A DNA stretch of 64,000 nucleotides, taken from positions 2,418,001 through 2,482,000 of the forward strand of contig NZ_LT960611.1 of NCBI RefSeq assembly GCF_900233005.1. Reading direction: 5' to 3'. The notes below the pieces were generated by a model. The model searched no databases and was not told where the DNA came from. It was given only the letters and a program-made list of their open reading frames with translations. The translations under genes were made by a program, and so were the position numbers. This document shows, piece by piece, positions 47,091 to 55,905 of this stretch; position 1 is the first letter of the stretch; each line of letters opens with the position of its first letter. Origin of the DNA: Vibrio tapetis subsp. tapetis (GTDB lineage: Bacteria > Pseudomonadota > Gammaproteobacteria > Enterobacterales > Vibrionaceae).

Positions 47091-47825
47091 TTATTCAGCT
47101 TCTTCTACGAAACCGTCTTTTTCAGCAACAGCTGCAACAGTTTCTTCGTTGCGACCTTCAGTTACTGCTTGAGCAGCAGCGTTAAGGTAAAGCTGTACCG
47201 CACGGATTGCATCGTCATTACCAGGAATGATGAAGTCAACGCCGTCTGGGTCAGAGTTAGTATCAACAACAGCGTATACTGGGATACCTAGGTTGTTTGC
47301 TTCGCGAACTGCAATGTGCTCGTGATCAGCATCGATTACGAATAGTGCGTCAGGTAGACCGCCCATGTCTTTGATACCACCAAGAGATTTCTCTAGCTTA
47401 TCCATTTCACGGGTACGCATTAGAGCTTCTTTCTTAGTTAGCTTCTCAAAAGTTCCGTCTTGAGCTTGCGCTTCAAGTTCTTTTAGACGCTTGATAGATT
47501 GACGAACAGTTTTGTAGTTCGTAAGCATACCGCCTAACCAGCGGTTGTTAACGTAAAACTGGTTGCTTGCGATAGCAGCTTCTTTAACAGCTTCAGATGC
47601 AGCGCGTTTCGTACCAACGAAAAGAACTTTACCTTTTTTAGCGCCAACTTTGCTTAGCTCAGTTAGAGCTTCGTTGAACATAGGTACCGTTTTTTCTAGG
47701 TTGATGATATGTACTTTGCTACGAGCACCAAAGATGAATGGCTTCATTTTTGGGTTCCAGTAACGAGTTTGGTGACCAAAGTGAACACCAGCTTTAAGCA
47801 TATCGCGCATTGATACAGTTGCCAT
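47091..47825 (-). CDS. rpsB: RpsB, 30S ribosomal protein S2
   Basis: A 244-residue ribosomal protein. [22 protein letters not shown] at the N-terminus is the S2 signature, [10 protein letters not shown] is near 93, and [29 protein letters not shown] sequence lies near 155-180. Length agrees with E. coli S2 (241). An AGGAA ribosome binding site lies 8 bp upstream. It heads the rpsB-tsf operon behind a long structured leader, consistent with S2 autoregulation. Confidence 0.97.
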   Translation of the reverse strand: MATVSMRDMLKAGVHFGHQTRYWNPKMKPFIFGARSKVHIINLEKTVPMFNEALTELSKVGAKKGKVLFVGTKRAASEAVKEAAIASNQFYVNNRWLGGMLTNYKTVRQSIKRLKELEAQAQDGTFEKLTKKEALMRTREMDKLEKSLGGIKDMGGLPDALFVIDADHEHIAVREANNLGIPVYAVVDTNSDPDGVDFIIPGNDDAIRAVQLYLNAAAQAVTEGRNEETVAAVAEKDGFVEEAE

Positions 47826-47999
47826 TTTAAATTCCTCTATGGGGTTAGGCCTCCACGTGCCCCATGCGTCCGACTCTACCTCTCAATATTGAGTAAGTGA
47901 GCACCCCGGATCATGTGTCGGTACGTGTGTGATTTAAAGATAATTTATGTAGACCCAAAAACAGCCTCGCCATGTTGGAGAAAACAGTTCTTGGTTCCG
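47826..47999 (-). promoter_or_regulatory. rpsB leader, probable S2 autoregulatory region
   Basis: About 170 nt between the predicted start of transcription and rpsB. It contains inverted pairs on the minus strand such as TACTCAATATTGAGAGGTA and a GGGGCACGTGGAGGCCTAACCCCAT block just before the AGGAA ribosome binding site. In gammaproteobacteria the rpsB leader is a conserved structured RNA through which S2 represses its own operon. The assignment here is by position and visible structure, not by alignment. Confidence 0.5.
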
Positions 48000-48005
48000 G
48001 CGCGC

Positions 48006-48034
48006 TTTATACCATAAAAGAGGGGTTTGTTGCT
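48006..48034 (-). promoter_or_regulatory. rpsB-tsf promoter
   Basis: Minus-strand TATAAA (plus 48006-48011) is followed by the GC-rich discriminator GCGCGCC typical of stringently controlled ribosomal promoters. The -35 region is poorly matched, so only the -10 is confident. Confidence 0.5.
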
Positions 48035-48066
48035 AGTGAAAAATGGAAAAACAGCCACAGAATCTT

Positions 48067-48122
48067 GGGCGTTGGGCGTTGGGCGTTGGGCGTTGGGCGT
48101 TGGGCGTTGGGCGTTGGGCGTT
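48067..48122. repeat. heptanucleotide tandem array, 8 x GGGCGTT
   Basis: Eight perfect consecutive GGGCGTT units in the rpsB-map divergent gap, upstream of the predicted rpsB promoter. GC-rich among AT-rich intergenic sequence; a spurious open frame on the minus strand would encode RPTPNAQ repeats. Same unit length and same copy number as the array before dnaE. Confidence 0.92.
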
Positions 48123-48252
48123 AAAATATTTCTCTCATCATAAACTCTTGTCAACTCTTTAAAACTTTATGCAAGCCTTTTGCTGATGTTCTTGCCTTAT
48201 GCCTAGTATCGTTACGATGCCTTGCGCATTTTACCTAATTCCCTCTACTTGT

Positions 48253-48280
48253 TTTACAATCCCATTCACACTGATAGAAT
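48253..48280 (+). promoter_or_regulatory. map promoter
   Basis: TTTACA (48253-48258) and TAGAAT (48275-48280) with a 16-bp spacer, 35 bp before the map ATG. Confidence 0.65.
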
Positions 48281-48314
48281 AGCGCGATTGCATTTAAAGA
48301 GATTGAGAAAGTAA

Positions 48315-49193
48315 ATGTCTATCAAAATCAAAACGGCTGAAGAAATTGAAAAAATGCGCGTTGCTGGCAAGTTAGCCGCGGAAGTGCTTGAGATGATCGA
48401 ACCCCATGTAAAAGCGGGTGTTACGACTGAAGAACTCGATCAGATTTGCCACAAATTTATTAATGATAATGGTGCATACCCTGCCCCACTTGATTACCAT
48501 GGGTTCCCAAAATCCATTTGTACCTCAATCAACCACATCGTTTGTCACGGTATCCCTGCAGTAGCAGACCAAATGGGGTCGACGGGTAAAATGAAACCCG
48601 CAGTTTTAAAAGATGGCGACGTCGTTAACATCGATATTACCGTTATCATTCCAAACGATAGTACGGTATCGCTAGAAACTCGCCCTGAAGGCTATCATGG
48701 TGATACATCGAAGATGTTTATTATCGGTGATGCTTCTGCTGCAGATAAACGCCTATGTACCGTAACTCAAGATGCTCTCTATGCAGGTATGCGTAAAGTT
48801 AAGCCGGGTACAACAGTCGGGGAAATCGGCACAGCTATCGACAAGTTCATAAAAGACAATAACAAGAAAAATCCTCGTATGAAGTATTCTATTGTTAAAG
48901 ATTTTTGTGGCCACGGCATCGGTAACGAGTTCCATGAAGAGCCTCAAATCGTTCACTACAAAAATAATGATAAACGCAAGCTGCAAGAAGGCATGTGCTT
49001 TACCATTGAGCCAATGATTAATGCAGGAAAATTCGGCTGCAGCATTGATAGCGAAGATGACTGGACGGTATACACAGGTGACGGTAAGAACTCAGCACAG
49101 TGGGAACACACTATCCTTGTAACAAGAGACGGTTGTGAAGTATTGACTCTTCGTTCAGACGAAACCATCCCACGCTTAATGGTTAATAAATAA
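48315..49193 (+). CDS. map: Map, methionine aminopeptidase type I, with two internal insertions
   Basis: A 292-residue dinuclear metal peptidase removing initiator Met. Metal ligands are visible in GDVVNIDITV (Asp), HGDTSKMF (Asp), CGHGIGNEFHEEP (His) and FTIEPMIN (Glu), with WEHTILVT (Glu) near the end. It is about 28 residues longer than E. coli Map (264). The additions are an insert after CHGIPAV (ADQMGSTGKMKPAV) and one in the strand after IDITVI (PNDSTVSLETRPEGY) leading to HGDTS. This longer form is seen in some vibrios and does not remove ligands. It is divergent from rpsB, as in E. coli. Confidence 0.94.
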   Translation: MSIKIKTAEEIEKMRVAGKLAAEVLEMIEPHVKAGVTTEELDQICHKFINDNGAYPAPLDYHGFPKSICTSINHIVCHGIPAVADQMGSTGKMKPAVLKDGDVVNIDITVIIPNDSTVSLETRPEGYHGDTSKMFIIGDASAADKRLCTVTQDALYAGMRKVKPGTTVGEIGTAIDKFIKDNNKKNPRMKYSIVKDFCGHGIGNEFHEEPQIVHYKNNDKRKLQEGMCFTIEPMINAGKFGCSIDSEDDWTVYTGDGKNSAQWEHTILVTRDGCEVLTLRSDETIPRLMVNK

Positions 49194-49232
49194 GTCATCG
49201 ATCATTAGTAAACAATATTTATGATGAATCCT

Positions 49233-49262
49233 AATCCCCAGCCAAGCGCTGGGGATTTTTTT
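49233..49262 (+). terminator. map terminator
   Basis: AATCCCCAGC (49233-49242) pairs with GCTGGGGATT (49248-49257), loop CAAGC, then T-run. It separates map from glnD. Confidence 0.9.
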
Positions 49263-49359
49263 GCATTCTCACTTTGATGTAAAGCCTTAGTTCTTGGCAT
49301 TCATTGTTTTAGGCTGATACATTATGTGTACCATTTTGACGCTGCATGGAATGCATGAA

Positions 49360-51984
49360 ATGCCTTTTCAATCTCCAATTACATTTACAGACGATCAACT
49401 CGTCCCTGATATTGTCCGCGATCAGCTGACACAATTCTCTGACTATCAAAAACAAGAGTTTTTAGCTCATCATCCCGTAACCGATCTTGTATTGGGCCGC
49501 TCTGAGTATATGGATTTACTCCTAGCAAGGCTTTGGCAGTTCTATGGTTTCAAATTACACTCAGATTTATGTCTTGTTGCTGTTGGTGGCTACGGTAGAG
49601 GTGAACTTCACCCTCTGTCTGATATCGATATTTTGATTCTGTCTGAACAAGATCTGGATATAGAAACGGAACAAAAAATCAGTGAGTTCATCACCTTACT
49701 TTGGGATCTAAGGCTGGAGGTTGGCCACGCCGTACGAACTCTTCAGCAATGTGAAGAAGTGGGGCTTGATGACCTAACCGTTGCTACAAACCTACAAGAA
49801 GCTCGATTTATTTGTGGTAATGAAGACCGATTCCAACAACTCAAACTCATGGTTCACTCAGAAGCATTTTGGCCTAGTGATGTCTTTTACAAAGCAAAAT
49901 TGGAAGAGCAAAGACAGCGTCATGCCCGCTTTCATGACACAACATATAACCTCGAGCCAGATATCAAATCAAGCCCGGGTGGGTTAAGAGATATACACAC
50001 ACTAAGTTGGGTTGCTCGTCGTCATTTTGGGGCAACGTCTTTATTCGAAATGAGCCGCTATGGTTTTTTGACCGACGGTGAATATCGAGAACTTTTAGAG
50101 TGCCAAGACTTCCTTTGGAGAGTGCGGTTTGCATTACATATGGAACTCAAACGATACGACAACCGCTTAACTTTTGCCCACCAGTTGCAAGTTGCCGAAC
50201 ATCTAGGGTTTAGTGGCCCCGGCAATAAGCCGATCGAAATGATGATGAAAGAGTTTTACCGAACTCTTCGACGCGTCGCCGAACTCAATAAAATGCTGCT
50301 AAAGTTGTTTAACCAAGCCATTATTAATGATGGTGAAGAGCTAGTCACTGAAATCATTGACGATGACTTTCAGCGTTGTGGGCAATTTATTGAAGCAAGA
50401 AAACCAGCCTTATTTCAAGCACGCCCTGAAACCATTTTAGATATGTTTATTCATATCGCTAATGATTCAACAATCGAGAGTGTTGCGCCCGCAACTCTGA
50501 GGCAACTGCGTACCGCTCGCAGACGACTGAACATATTTCTTCATACCCTTCCCGAGGCTCGGGAGAAATTCATGGATCTCGTCCGTCATCCTAATGCGCT
50601 GCATCGAGCGTTCCCTTTAATGCACAAATTAGGTGTAATGGCGGCTTACTTGCCTCAGTGGAGTCAAATTGTCGGTCAAATGCAGTTTGACCTTTTCCAT
50701 GTTTATACGGTTGATGAGCACAGCATGCGCTTACTTAAGCACATTCACTCTTTCAGCTATGCAAAAAATCACAACAAGCATCCTATTTGCTGTGAGGTCT
50801 ATCCTCGCATTCAAAAAAAAGAGCTGCTCATTATCGCGGCTATTTTCCATGACATAGGCAAAGGTCGAGGGGGAGATCACTCAGAAATTGGCGCGGTTGA
50901 AGCCTACAGTTTTTGCATTGAACACGGCCTATCCAAACCTGAAGCCAAGCTCGTATCTTGGCTGGTAAAGCAACATCTGTTGATGTCTGTTACCGCGCAG
51001 CGACGTGATATTTATGATCCAGACGTTGTCACTGAATTCGCTAAAATAGTACGAGATGAAGAATATTTAGAATTCTTAGTATGCTTAACGGTTGCCGATA
51101 TTTGTGCCACTAATCCTGAAATTTGGAACAGCTGGAAACGAACTTTACTTGCCGAGTTATATCATTCGACTCAGCGTGCATTAAGACGGGGACTGGAGAA
51201 TCCGGTCGATGTCCGTGATCGTATTCGTCACAACCAACAAATGGCATCCGCTCTGCTGCGCAAAGAAGGGTTTGCCGCACAAGAAATAGACCTCCTTTGG
51301 CGACGCTTTAAAGCCGACTATTTTTTACGTCATACTCACAGTCAAATCGCATGGCACAGCGAGCACCTTTTACGCCAAGAATCCGCAGATGAACCTCTTA
51401 TTTTAATAAGCCAAAAGCCGACTCGCGGTGGTACTGAAGTATTCCTTTACGCTAAAGACTCTTCAAAGCTATTCGCGACCGTTGTTGCTGAATTAGATCG
51501 CCGAAACTTCAACGTGCATGACGCTCAAGTTATGACCAGCAAAGATAATTTTGCACTTGATACTTTTATGGTACTCGATCAACACGGTGAACCAATAGAT
51601 GAAACCAGGCACGATAAAGTGGTTCGTCATCTTCTTAATGTCATCAGTAGCGGTAAAGCCACCACTGTAAAGGTACGCCGAACGCCAAGGCAACTGCGCC
51701 ACTTTAACGTAAAGACCCGTGTTGATTTTATTCCGACAAGAACCAAAAAGCGGACCTTAATGGAATTTGTCGCACTTGATACCCCTGGGCTTTTAGCAAA
51801 GGTAGGGGCAACGTTCGCCGCGCTCAATATTGGGCTTCATGCTGCGAAAATTACAACGATAGGGGAACGAGCTGAAGATTTATTTATCCTAACTTCGGAG
51901 CAAGGGGGACCGCTATCTGACTCAGAACGAGAGACATTACGCGATAAATTAATTGAAAAAGTCAGTGAACTGCAGCCGGAATAG
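49360..51984 (+). CDS. glnD: GlnD, bifunctional uridylyltransferase/uridylyl-removing enzyme
   Basis: An 874-residue glutamine sensor that adds or removes UMP on PII (GlnB, encoded at 25.5 kb). The nucleotidyltransferase motif GGYGRGELHPLSDID is at residues 76-90, the GlnE/PII-uridylyltransferase linker follows, and the HD domain FHDIGKGRGGDHSEIG is near 505-520. Two C-terminal ACT domains are present (starting near 695 and 800; LLAKVGATFAAL). Start MPFQSPITF at 49360 fits the family; in-frame ATGs at 49324 and 49348 also exist and none has a strong ribosome binding site. It follows map, as in E. coli. Confidence 0.95.
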   Translation: MPFQSPITFTDDQLVPDIVRDQLTQFSDYQKQEFLAHHPVTDLVLGRSEYMDLLLARLWQFYGFKLHSDLCLVAVGGYGRGELHPLSDIDILILSEQDLDIETEQKISEFITLLWDLRLEVGHAVRTLQQCEEVGLDDLTVATNLQEARFICGNEDRFQQLKLMVHSEAFWPSDVFYKAKLEEQRQRHARFHDTTYNLEPDIKSSPGGLRDIHTLSWVARRHFGATSLFEMSRYGFLTDGEYRELLECQDFLWRVRFALHMELKRYDNRLTFAHQLQVAEHLGFSGPGNKPIEMMMKEFYRTLRRVAELNKMLLKLFNQAIINDGEELVTEIIDDDFQRCGQFIEARKPALFQARPETILDMFIHIANDSTIESVAPATLRQLRTARRRLNIFLHTLPEAREKFMDLVRHPNALHRAFPLMHKLGVMAAYLPQWSQIVGQMQFDLFHVYTVDEHSMRLLKHIHSFSYAKNHNKHPICCEVYPRIQKKELLIIAAIFHDIGKGRGGDHSEIGAVEAYSFCIEHGLSKPEAKLVSWLVKQHLLMSVTAQRRDIYDPDVVTEFAKIVRDEEYLEFLVCLTVADICATNPEIWNSWKRTLLAELYHSTQRALRRGLENPVDVRDRIRHNQQMASALLRKEGFAAQEIDLLWRRFKADYFLRHTHSQIAWHSEHLLRQESADEPLILISQKPTRGGTEVFLYAKDSSKLFATVVAELDRRNFNVHDAQVMTSKDNFALDTFMVLDQHGEPIDETRHDKVVRHLLNVISSGKATTVKVRRTPRQLRHFNVKTRVDFIPTRTKKRTLMEFVALDTPGLLAKVGATFAALNIGLHAAKITTIGERAEDLFILTSEQGGPLSDSERETLRDKLIEKVSELQPE

Positions 51985-52118
51985 CATTTCATCCTGTTGT
52001 GGGCAATAAGCGCGATCTTGCCCACAACTCTTAATGTTACAGACTATCTACCACAAGTTTTGACTGCTACAGTTTATCTCGTAAACATCACCCAATACTC
52101 ACTGATGCGAGGTCATAT

Positions 52119-52502
52119 ATGTATCCCAACCTCACTGGTTTAGGCATTCAAGATCCTACCCAAATTGAGCGCTATTCTCTAAGGCAAGAAGCCCTAAAAG
52201 ATGTCTTAAAAATTTACTTCCATAAGCAAAAAGGCGAGTTTTTCGCAAAAAGCGTGAAATTCAAATACCCTCGTCAACACAAGAATGTGTTAGTTGATAG
52301 TGGCAGCCATCAATACAAGGAAGTAACGGAAATAAACCGTAACCTCACCTTAGTCATCGATGAGTTGAACACACTCACCCGCCCAGCAAAATCACCTGAG
52401 TTGGACACTAAAGCGAAAATATTGAGTGATCTTCGACATCTTGAAAAAGTGGTTTCTGGGAAAATTGCTGAAATTGAAGCGGATCTGGAAAAACTGAAAT
52501 AA
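52119..52502 (+). CDS. yaeH: YaeH-like DUF3461 family protein
   Basis: A 127-residue soluble protein beginning [21 protein letters not shown], the UPF0325/DUF3461 signature, with a charged helical C-terminal half that is probably coiled coil (residues 90-127). GAGGTC precedes the ATG. In E. coli the homologue lies near glnD-dapD; here it follows glnD directly, with dapD absent from the window. Function unknown. Confidence 0.9.
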   Translation: MYPNLTGLGIQDPTQIERYSLRQEALKDVLKIYFHKQKGEFFAKSVKFKYPRQHKNVLVDSGSHQYKEVTEINRNLTLVIDELNTLTRPAKSPELDTKAKILSDLRHLEKVVSGKIAEIEADLEKLK

Positions 52503-52540
52503 CAACTCACGGTAAACATGCGCACGCATAAAGCATAAAG

Positions 52541-52578
52541 TCGATCCCGGATATCTCGTTCCTCGATTCCGGGATGAC
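52541..52578. repeat. palindromic intergenic repeat (REP-like)
   Basis: ATCCCGGA (52544-52551) pairs with TCCGGGAT (52568-52575) around a 16-nt loop, followed by GACG. The CGTCATCCCGGAAT type of sequence (minus strand) is a frequent dispersed palindrome in proteobacterial genomes. It lies between the convergent genes yaeH and truC and may end both transcripts. Confidence 0.6.
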
Positions 52579-52606
52579 GATACTGGCTCGTCCGGCTCTT
52601 ATTGCC

Positions 52607-53335
52607 TTACGCCTTAAACAACCCATCCCAGCCAAACTCTTCAAGTAGCTTTTGCCATATCTCATCAAACCCAGCCTTTAAAACCAGAGTTTCGTTTGTG
52701 TACGGGTGAACAAAGCTCAACTCAGAGGCATGTAACATCAAGCGGCGAGCATCGTAATTCTCTCGGAACAAGCGATTATGCTTACCATCACCATGTGACG
52801 TATCACCAACAATAGGGTGGCGTAAATGAGCCATATGTCGACGCAATTGATGCTTACGGCCAGTTTTTGGTTTCATTTCCACCAGCCCATAACGGCTAGT
52901 AGGAAAACGGCCTGTTGAATACGGCACTTCCACTTTACCTAATGGCGCGTATTCTGTGATGGCATCTTTTGCCTCTTTTTCTTGATCGGCAAACTTGTCG
53001 GCAATTTTGTCGAGCTCTTCTTTGAGCGGATAGTCTAGGGTATCGCCCTCTTCTATCCAGCCTCTGACTATCGCGTGATACGTTTTCTGCATCTCGTGAT
53101 TAGCAAACATAGGCGAGACTTTTGAAGCTATTTCACTCGAAAGCGCAAATACCAAGACACCAGAAGTTGGTCTGTCTAAGCGATGGAGAGGAAACACATG
53201 CTGGCCGATCTGATCTCGCAGAGTTTGCATTACAAACTGCGTTTCATGACGATCTAACCAAGAACGATGCACTAACATACCGGCTGGTTTATTCACCGCC
53301 ACTAAGTATTGATCCTGATAAATGATTTCTAACAT
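52607..53335 (-). CDS. truC: TruC, tRNA pseudouridine(65) synthase
   Basis: A 242-residue RluA-family pseudouridine synthase. The catalytic Asp lies in HRLDRPTSGVLVFAL near residue 54, preceded by NKPAGMLVHRS near 15, and KTGRKHQLRRHM near 155 is the family RNA/active-site motif. TruC modifies U65 in tRNA-Ile and tRNA-Asp. It overlaps yqcC by 7 bp, the same pair as in E. coli. Length is a little less than E. coli TruC (260). Confidence 0.93.
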   Translation of the reverse strand: MLEIIYQDQYLVAVNKPAGMLVHRSWLDRHETQFVMQTLRDQIGQHVFPLHRLDRPTSGVLVFALSSEIASKVSPMFANHEMQKTYHAIVRGWIEEGDTLDYPLKEELDKIADKFADQEKEAKDAITEYAPLGKVEVPYSTGRFPTSRYGLVEMKPKTGRKHQLRRHMAHLRHPIVGDTSHGDGKHNRLFRENYDARRLMLHASELSFVHPYTNETLVLKAGFDEIWQKLLEEFGWDGLFKA

Positions 53336-53649
53336 GGGGTAAACGCCTTATCGAGTTGGGAAATGGTTTGTAGTAATGTTTCCATTTCCGGCTGGTTTTT
53401 CCCGACTTGCTCAAAATATGGCAAGATTTCAAACCCAGTAGGTAACGGCTGTTTTTGCTCAATAAGCGCGTTAATTCGAACAATGAAAATCCACTGCAAC
53501 CATTCGTTAGGCTCTAGGGTATCAATCGCAAATGGTTGCTCACTTGACAGTGCGGCTTGCGATGGAGAACTTGCTTGCCATAGCTGCAAAGCACTCATTT
53601 GAGTCTCTAATTGTGCTAACAATGCACTAACTTGGTGTTGAGTTGGCAT
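53329..53649 (-). CDS. yqcC: YqcC-like DUF446 protein
   Basis: A 106-residue helical protein with the DUF446 features PFAIDTLEPNEWLQWIF near residue 38 and LPTGFEILPYFEQ near 70. Start at the ATG ending 53649 (MPTQHQV) gives the family length (E. coli 109); the longer frame to 53691 is not supported. It overlaps truC by 7 bp. In E. coli yqcC lies beside truC and the csrB gene, and the same neighbourhood is found here. Function unknown. Confidence 0.9.
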   Translation of the reverse strand: MPTQHQVSALLAQLETQMSALQLWQASSPSQAALSSEQPFAIDTLEPNEWLQWIFIVRINALIEQKQPLPTGFEILPYFEQVGKNQPEMETLLQTISQLDKAFTPC

Positions 53650-53726
53650 TTTCGTCACTTCTAACCTTGAAAAATGGCCATAGAGTACCATTTATTGATG
53701 AAAGACTAATAGGATAACTCTCCCTG

Positions 53727-54770
53727 ATGGAAACGATTCATACCCTTACTCAACTGCTCGAAAACAGTGGTTGCCAATACAACATTTACGATCTCAGTCG
53801 CAGTGTTCAGCCGATCGCAGAAGATCAGTTTAAGCGCATTGAACAAGCCCAGCAGCCTTACCCTTATCCTATTCAGCGCCACGCACAAATCGCTATTGCT
53901 TATTGGAATACACAAAAACAGCCGTGGATATGGTTTTTGAAGTTTGAATTAGATGAACGAGGTCTACTTAAACAGTCGAACATCGGTAATTTCATCAAAT
54001 ACGTATTAGAAGCGATGGGCACCCGCTTAGGCGGAGAAGTCAGCGAAGAGCAACAACAAAAGCTGGCAAACAACCCATACACCTTTAAGCCATCCGATGA
54101 CAAAATGGCCGTTTTTCACAGCCAACTTCGTGCAAGCTTAGATATGCCAACCAGCCAGTACTATGAACACGCACAACAGTACTTCCAAGGTAATTTAGGG
54201 TGGGATAACTGGCAAACGATAGGCTTACAAGGCATCACTGATATTTGCGCTCGCTTGAACACAGAACAAAATGGCGTACTGGTAAGAAAAGCGCTGAAAA
54301 ATCTTCCTACAGAACCGCTGTACGCATTATTAGGTGCTTTAGAACACACCAGCCCATTACCAGACAAGTTAGCAGACAGAATCCATGAACTCACCGCATC
54401 AGAAATACACTCTGACGCGCCCGATTTGTTTTTACTGTCAGCACTCATTCGCGCATTATCAGGGGCAGAGAAAACCACACTAACCGCAACAGTGAATGAC
54501 ATTCTAACCAGTCCTAGGCTTAGTCATCAGGAAGTACTTATTGCCATCGCCGGTCGCTGCTGGAGCGCATTAAGCGACGCCAAAGTTGCAGAGCAATTCC
54601 TGTTACGCTTAGCGCAAACCGGTAACCAAAACCTCTTTAACCAATTATTTGCTGATCTTGTCATGCTGCCAGAATTGCGAATGGTTTTTCTACCGTTACT
54701 GCACAATACTCCGAACCAAGAACTGGCGAGCGCCTTGATTAAACTTCAACAATCAACCAAGGGTGAATAA
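53727..54770 (+). CDS. DUF3549 family protein
   Basis: A 347-residue soluble, mostly helical protein matching DUF3549 proteins of vibrios and relatives. METIHTLTQLLENSGCQYNI-type start, an ARLN-rich middle and HEAT-like helical pairs in the C-terminal half (from ~170). It is divergent from yqcC (78-bp gap) and 2 bp from the next gene, so they form a two-gene operon. No catalytic motif is visible; function unknown. CAGGATAACTCTCC-type sequence precedes the ATG, but the ribosome binding site is unremarkable. Confidence 0.8.
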   Translation: METIHTLTQLLENSGCQYNIYDLSRSVQPIAEDQFKRIEQAQQPYPYPIQRHAQIAIAYWNTQKQPWIWFLKFELDERGLLKQSNIGNFIKYVLEAMGTRLGGEVSEEQQQKLANNPYTFKPSDDKMAVFHSQLRASLDMPTSQYYEHAQQYFQGNLGWDNWQTIGLQGITDICARLNTEQNGVLVRKALKNLPTEPLYALLGALEHTSPLPDKLADRIHELTASEIHSDAPDLFLLSALIRALSGAEKTTLTATVNDILTSPRLSHQEVLIAIAGRCWSALSDAKVAEQFLLRLAQTGNQNLFNQLFADLVMLPELRMVFLPLLHNTPNQELASALIKLQQSTKGE

Positions 54771-54772
54771 CC

Positions 54773-55069
54773 ATGGCTAACTTGTTTGCAATCCTAGGCT
54801 TATCTTTTTTTTGTTTTGCGTTTTGGCAACAACGACGCCAATCTGAACTCGCGAAACAAGCCATCGCAAGGCGTTGCAAACAGCTTGATATTCAACTATT
54901 AAGCACCGCATTTGAGGCTCATCGTTTCAAGAACTCAAAAGGGCGTTTTGGCTGGCACACTGTGTACGAGTTTGAATTTTCATCGCTTGGTGATGATTAT
55001 TATATTGGTGAGTTGACGATGGTGGGGTTTAGGCCTGTGAGCTTTGAAATACCGCCGTATCGGATGTGA
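54773..55069 (+). CDS. DUF3301 family membrane-anchored protein
   Basis: A 98-residue protein with one N-terminal membrane helix (residues 3-20, FAILGLSFFCFAFW) and a basic region (QQRRQ). A small C-terminal domain ends in FRPVSFEIPPYRM, the DUF3301 pattern. It follows the DUF3549 gene by 2 bp and is cotranscribed with it. Function unknown. Confidence 0.82.
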   Translation: MANLFAILGLSFFCFAFWQQRRQSELAKQAIARRCKQLDIQLLSTAFEAHRFKNSKGRFGWHTVYEFEFSSLGDDYYIGELTMVGFRPVSFEIPPYRM

Positions 55070-55206
55070 GCAGGTACGAGTGTATAGAAAAGATCGAATA
55101 CAGAGACGGGATACGCCCTGAGATTACAGAGGTGAGATCGCTTCGCTGCTAGAAACTAGGCCGCTTCGCTTCTATAAGAGCAATAATGCCTCTGCTCCAA
55201 AAATAA

Positions 55207-55236
55207 GAAAAGCCCCGATACTTGCGTATCGGGGCC
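55207..55236 (-). terminator. terminator of csrB copy 1
   Basis: Ten-bp stem GCCCCGATAC/GTATCGGGGC with a 4-nt loop, followed on the minus strand by TTTTCTTATTTT. Confidence 0.92.
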
Positions 55237-55620
55237 GTAGTCTTACTCGCAGCAATCCGGCTACTAAAAGTGCTCCATGCATCAAATCCTTGATAGCAGC
55301 GCTGTGTCCTTCAGCGTAATCCTTTTCATCGCCTTCCTAGCGGTGTCCTTGATCTTATCCTGATCTGCTAACCTTCCTGATTAGCGTGCTCACTTGTTCC
55401 TTGAGCGGTGTCCTTGACATCATCCTGATGTTTGTTCCTTGCCTCTATCCTAGAGGAGTCCATTGTCTTTCCTTAGTAGCTACCATCCTAGTAACTATTG
55501 AGTCCGTTCAATGTCCTTTTTGCTCCGTGCTGGTTATTCATCCTGAGTAACCGAATCTTCATCCTGAAGATAACCTATTCCGTGGTGTATTCCTGTTCCG
55601 TGCCAGCATCCTGCCAACAC
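55207..55620 (-). ncRNA. csrB: CsrB-family regulatory RNA, copy 1 (CsrA-sequestering)
   Basis: Read on the minus strand, about 414 nt contain some 19 AGGA words plus several bare GGA, spaced 10-25 nt and many in hairpin loops (e.g. TCAGGATGA, CTAGGATAG). This is the pattern of CsrB/CsrC RNAs, which bind many copies of the translational regulator CsrA. The RNA ends in a perfect intrinsic terminator (GCCCCGATAC/GTATCGGGGC, loop GCAA, then TTTTCT; plus 55207-55236). A -10-like TAATCTTAT lies just before the predicted 5' end. The gene is syntenic with E. coli csrB, between yqcC and syd. It differs from copy 2 at only three positions that I can see. Confidence 0.92.
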
Positions 55621-55777
55621 CTATAAGATTACTGTTTTACCAAAATTGAGCAATGGGCTTTTTAAGGTGACATGCGCCCTTATCAGCACACTTGAAAATC
55701 AAATCAAACAATAACATAAGGTTACGTAAAATCACGCGATAAGTCTCATGTTCAAAACCGCAATCTCCTACATCCTT

Positions 55778-55795
55778 TGTAAGAGATCTCGCACA
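55778..55795 (-). promoter_or_regulatory. GacA/VarA(UvrY)-type upstream activating site, csrB copy 1
   Basis: TGTAAGAGATCTCGCACA, an 18-bp imperfect dyad matching the TGTAAGNNNNNNCTTACA box bound by GacA/UvrY/VarA response regulators upstream of csr/rsm RNAs. It lies about 158 bp before the predicted RNA start, the usual distance. Two positions in one arm depart from perfect symmetry. Confidence 0.75.
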
Positions 55796-55905
55796 AACGC
55801 TCAAGCCATTACCCTACGACGAAAAATTTGCCACTACTTTGTATTCGGATACACACATAAATGAAAGACTCCGATTGGTTCATTTTATGGAACCATACAT
55901 CCCAC

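Noticed and set aside
32796..48122. heptamer arrays considered as CRISPR
   Set aside because: Units are 7 bp with no spacers and no cas genes; simple tandem repeats.
47945..48154. open frame with RPTPNAQ repeats
   Set aside because: Created by the GGGCGTT heptamer array; no start context and overlaps the rpsB leader and promoter.
55070..55206. possible tRNA or small RNA between DUF3301 and csrB copy 1
   Set aside because: No cloverleaf, no promoter or terminator; looks like plain convergent intergenic sequence with short purine-rich repeats.
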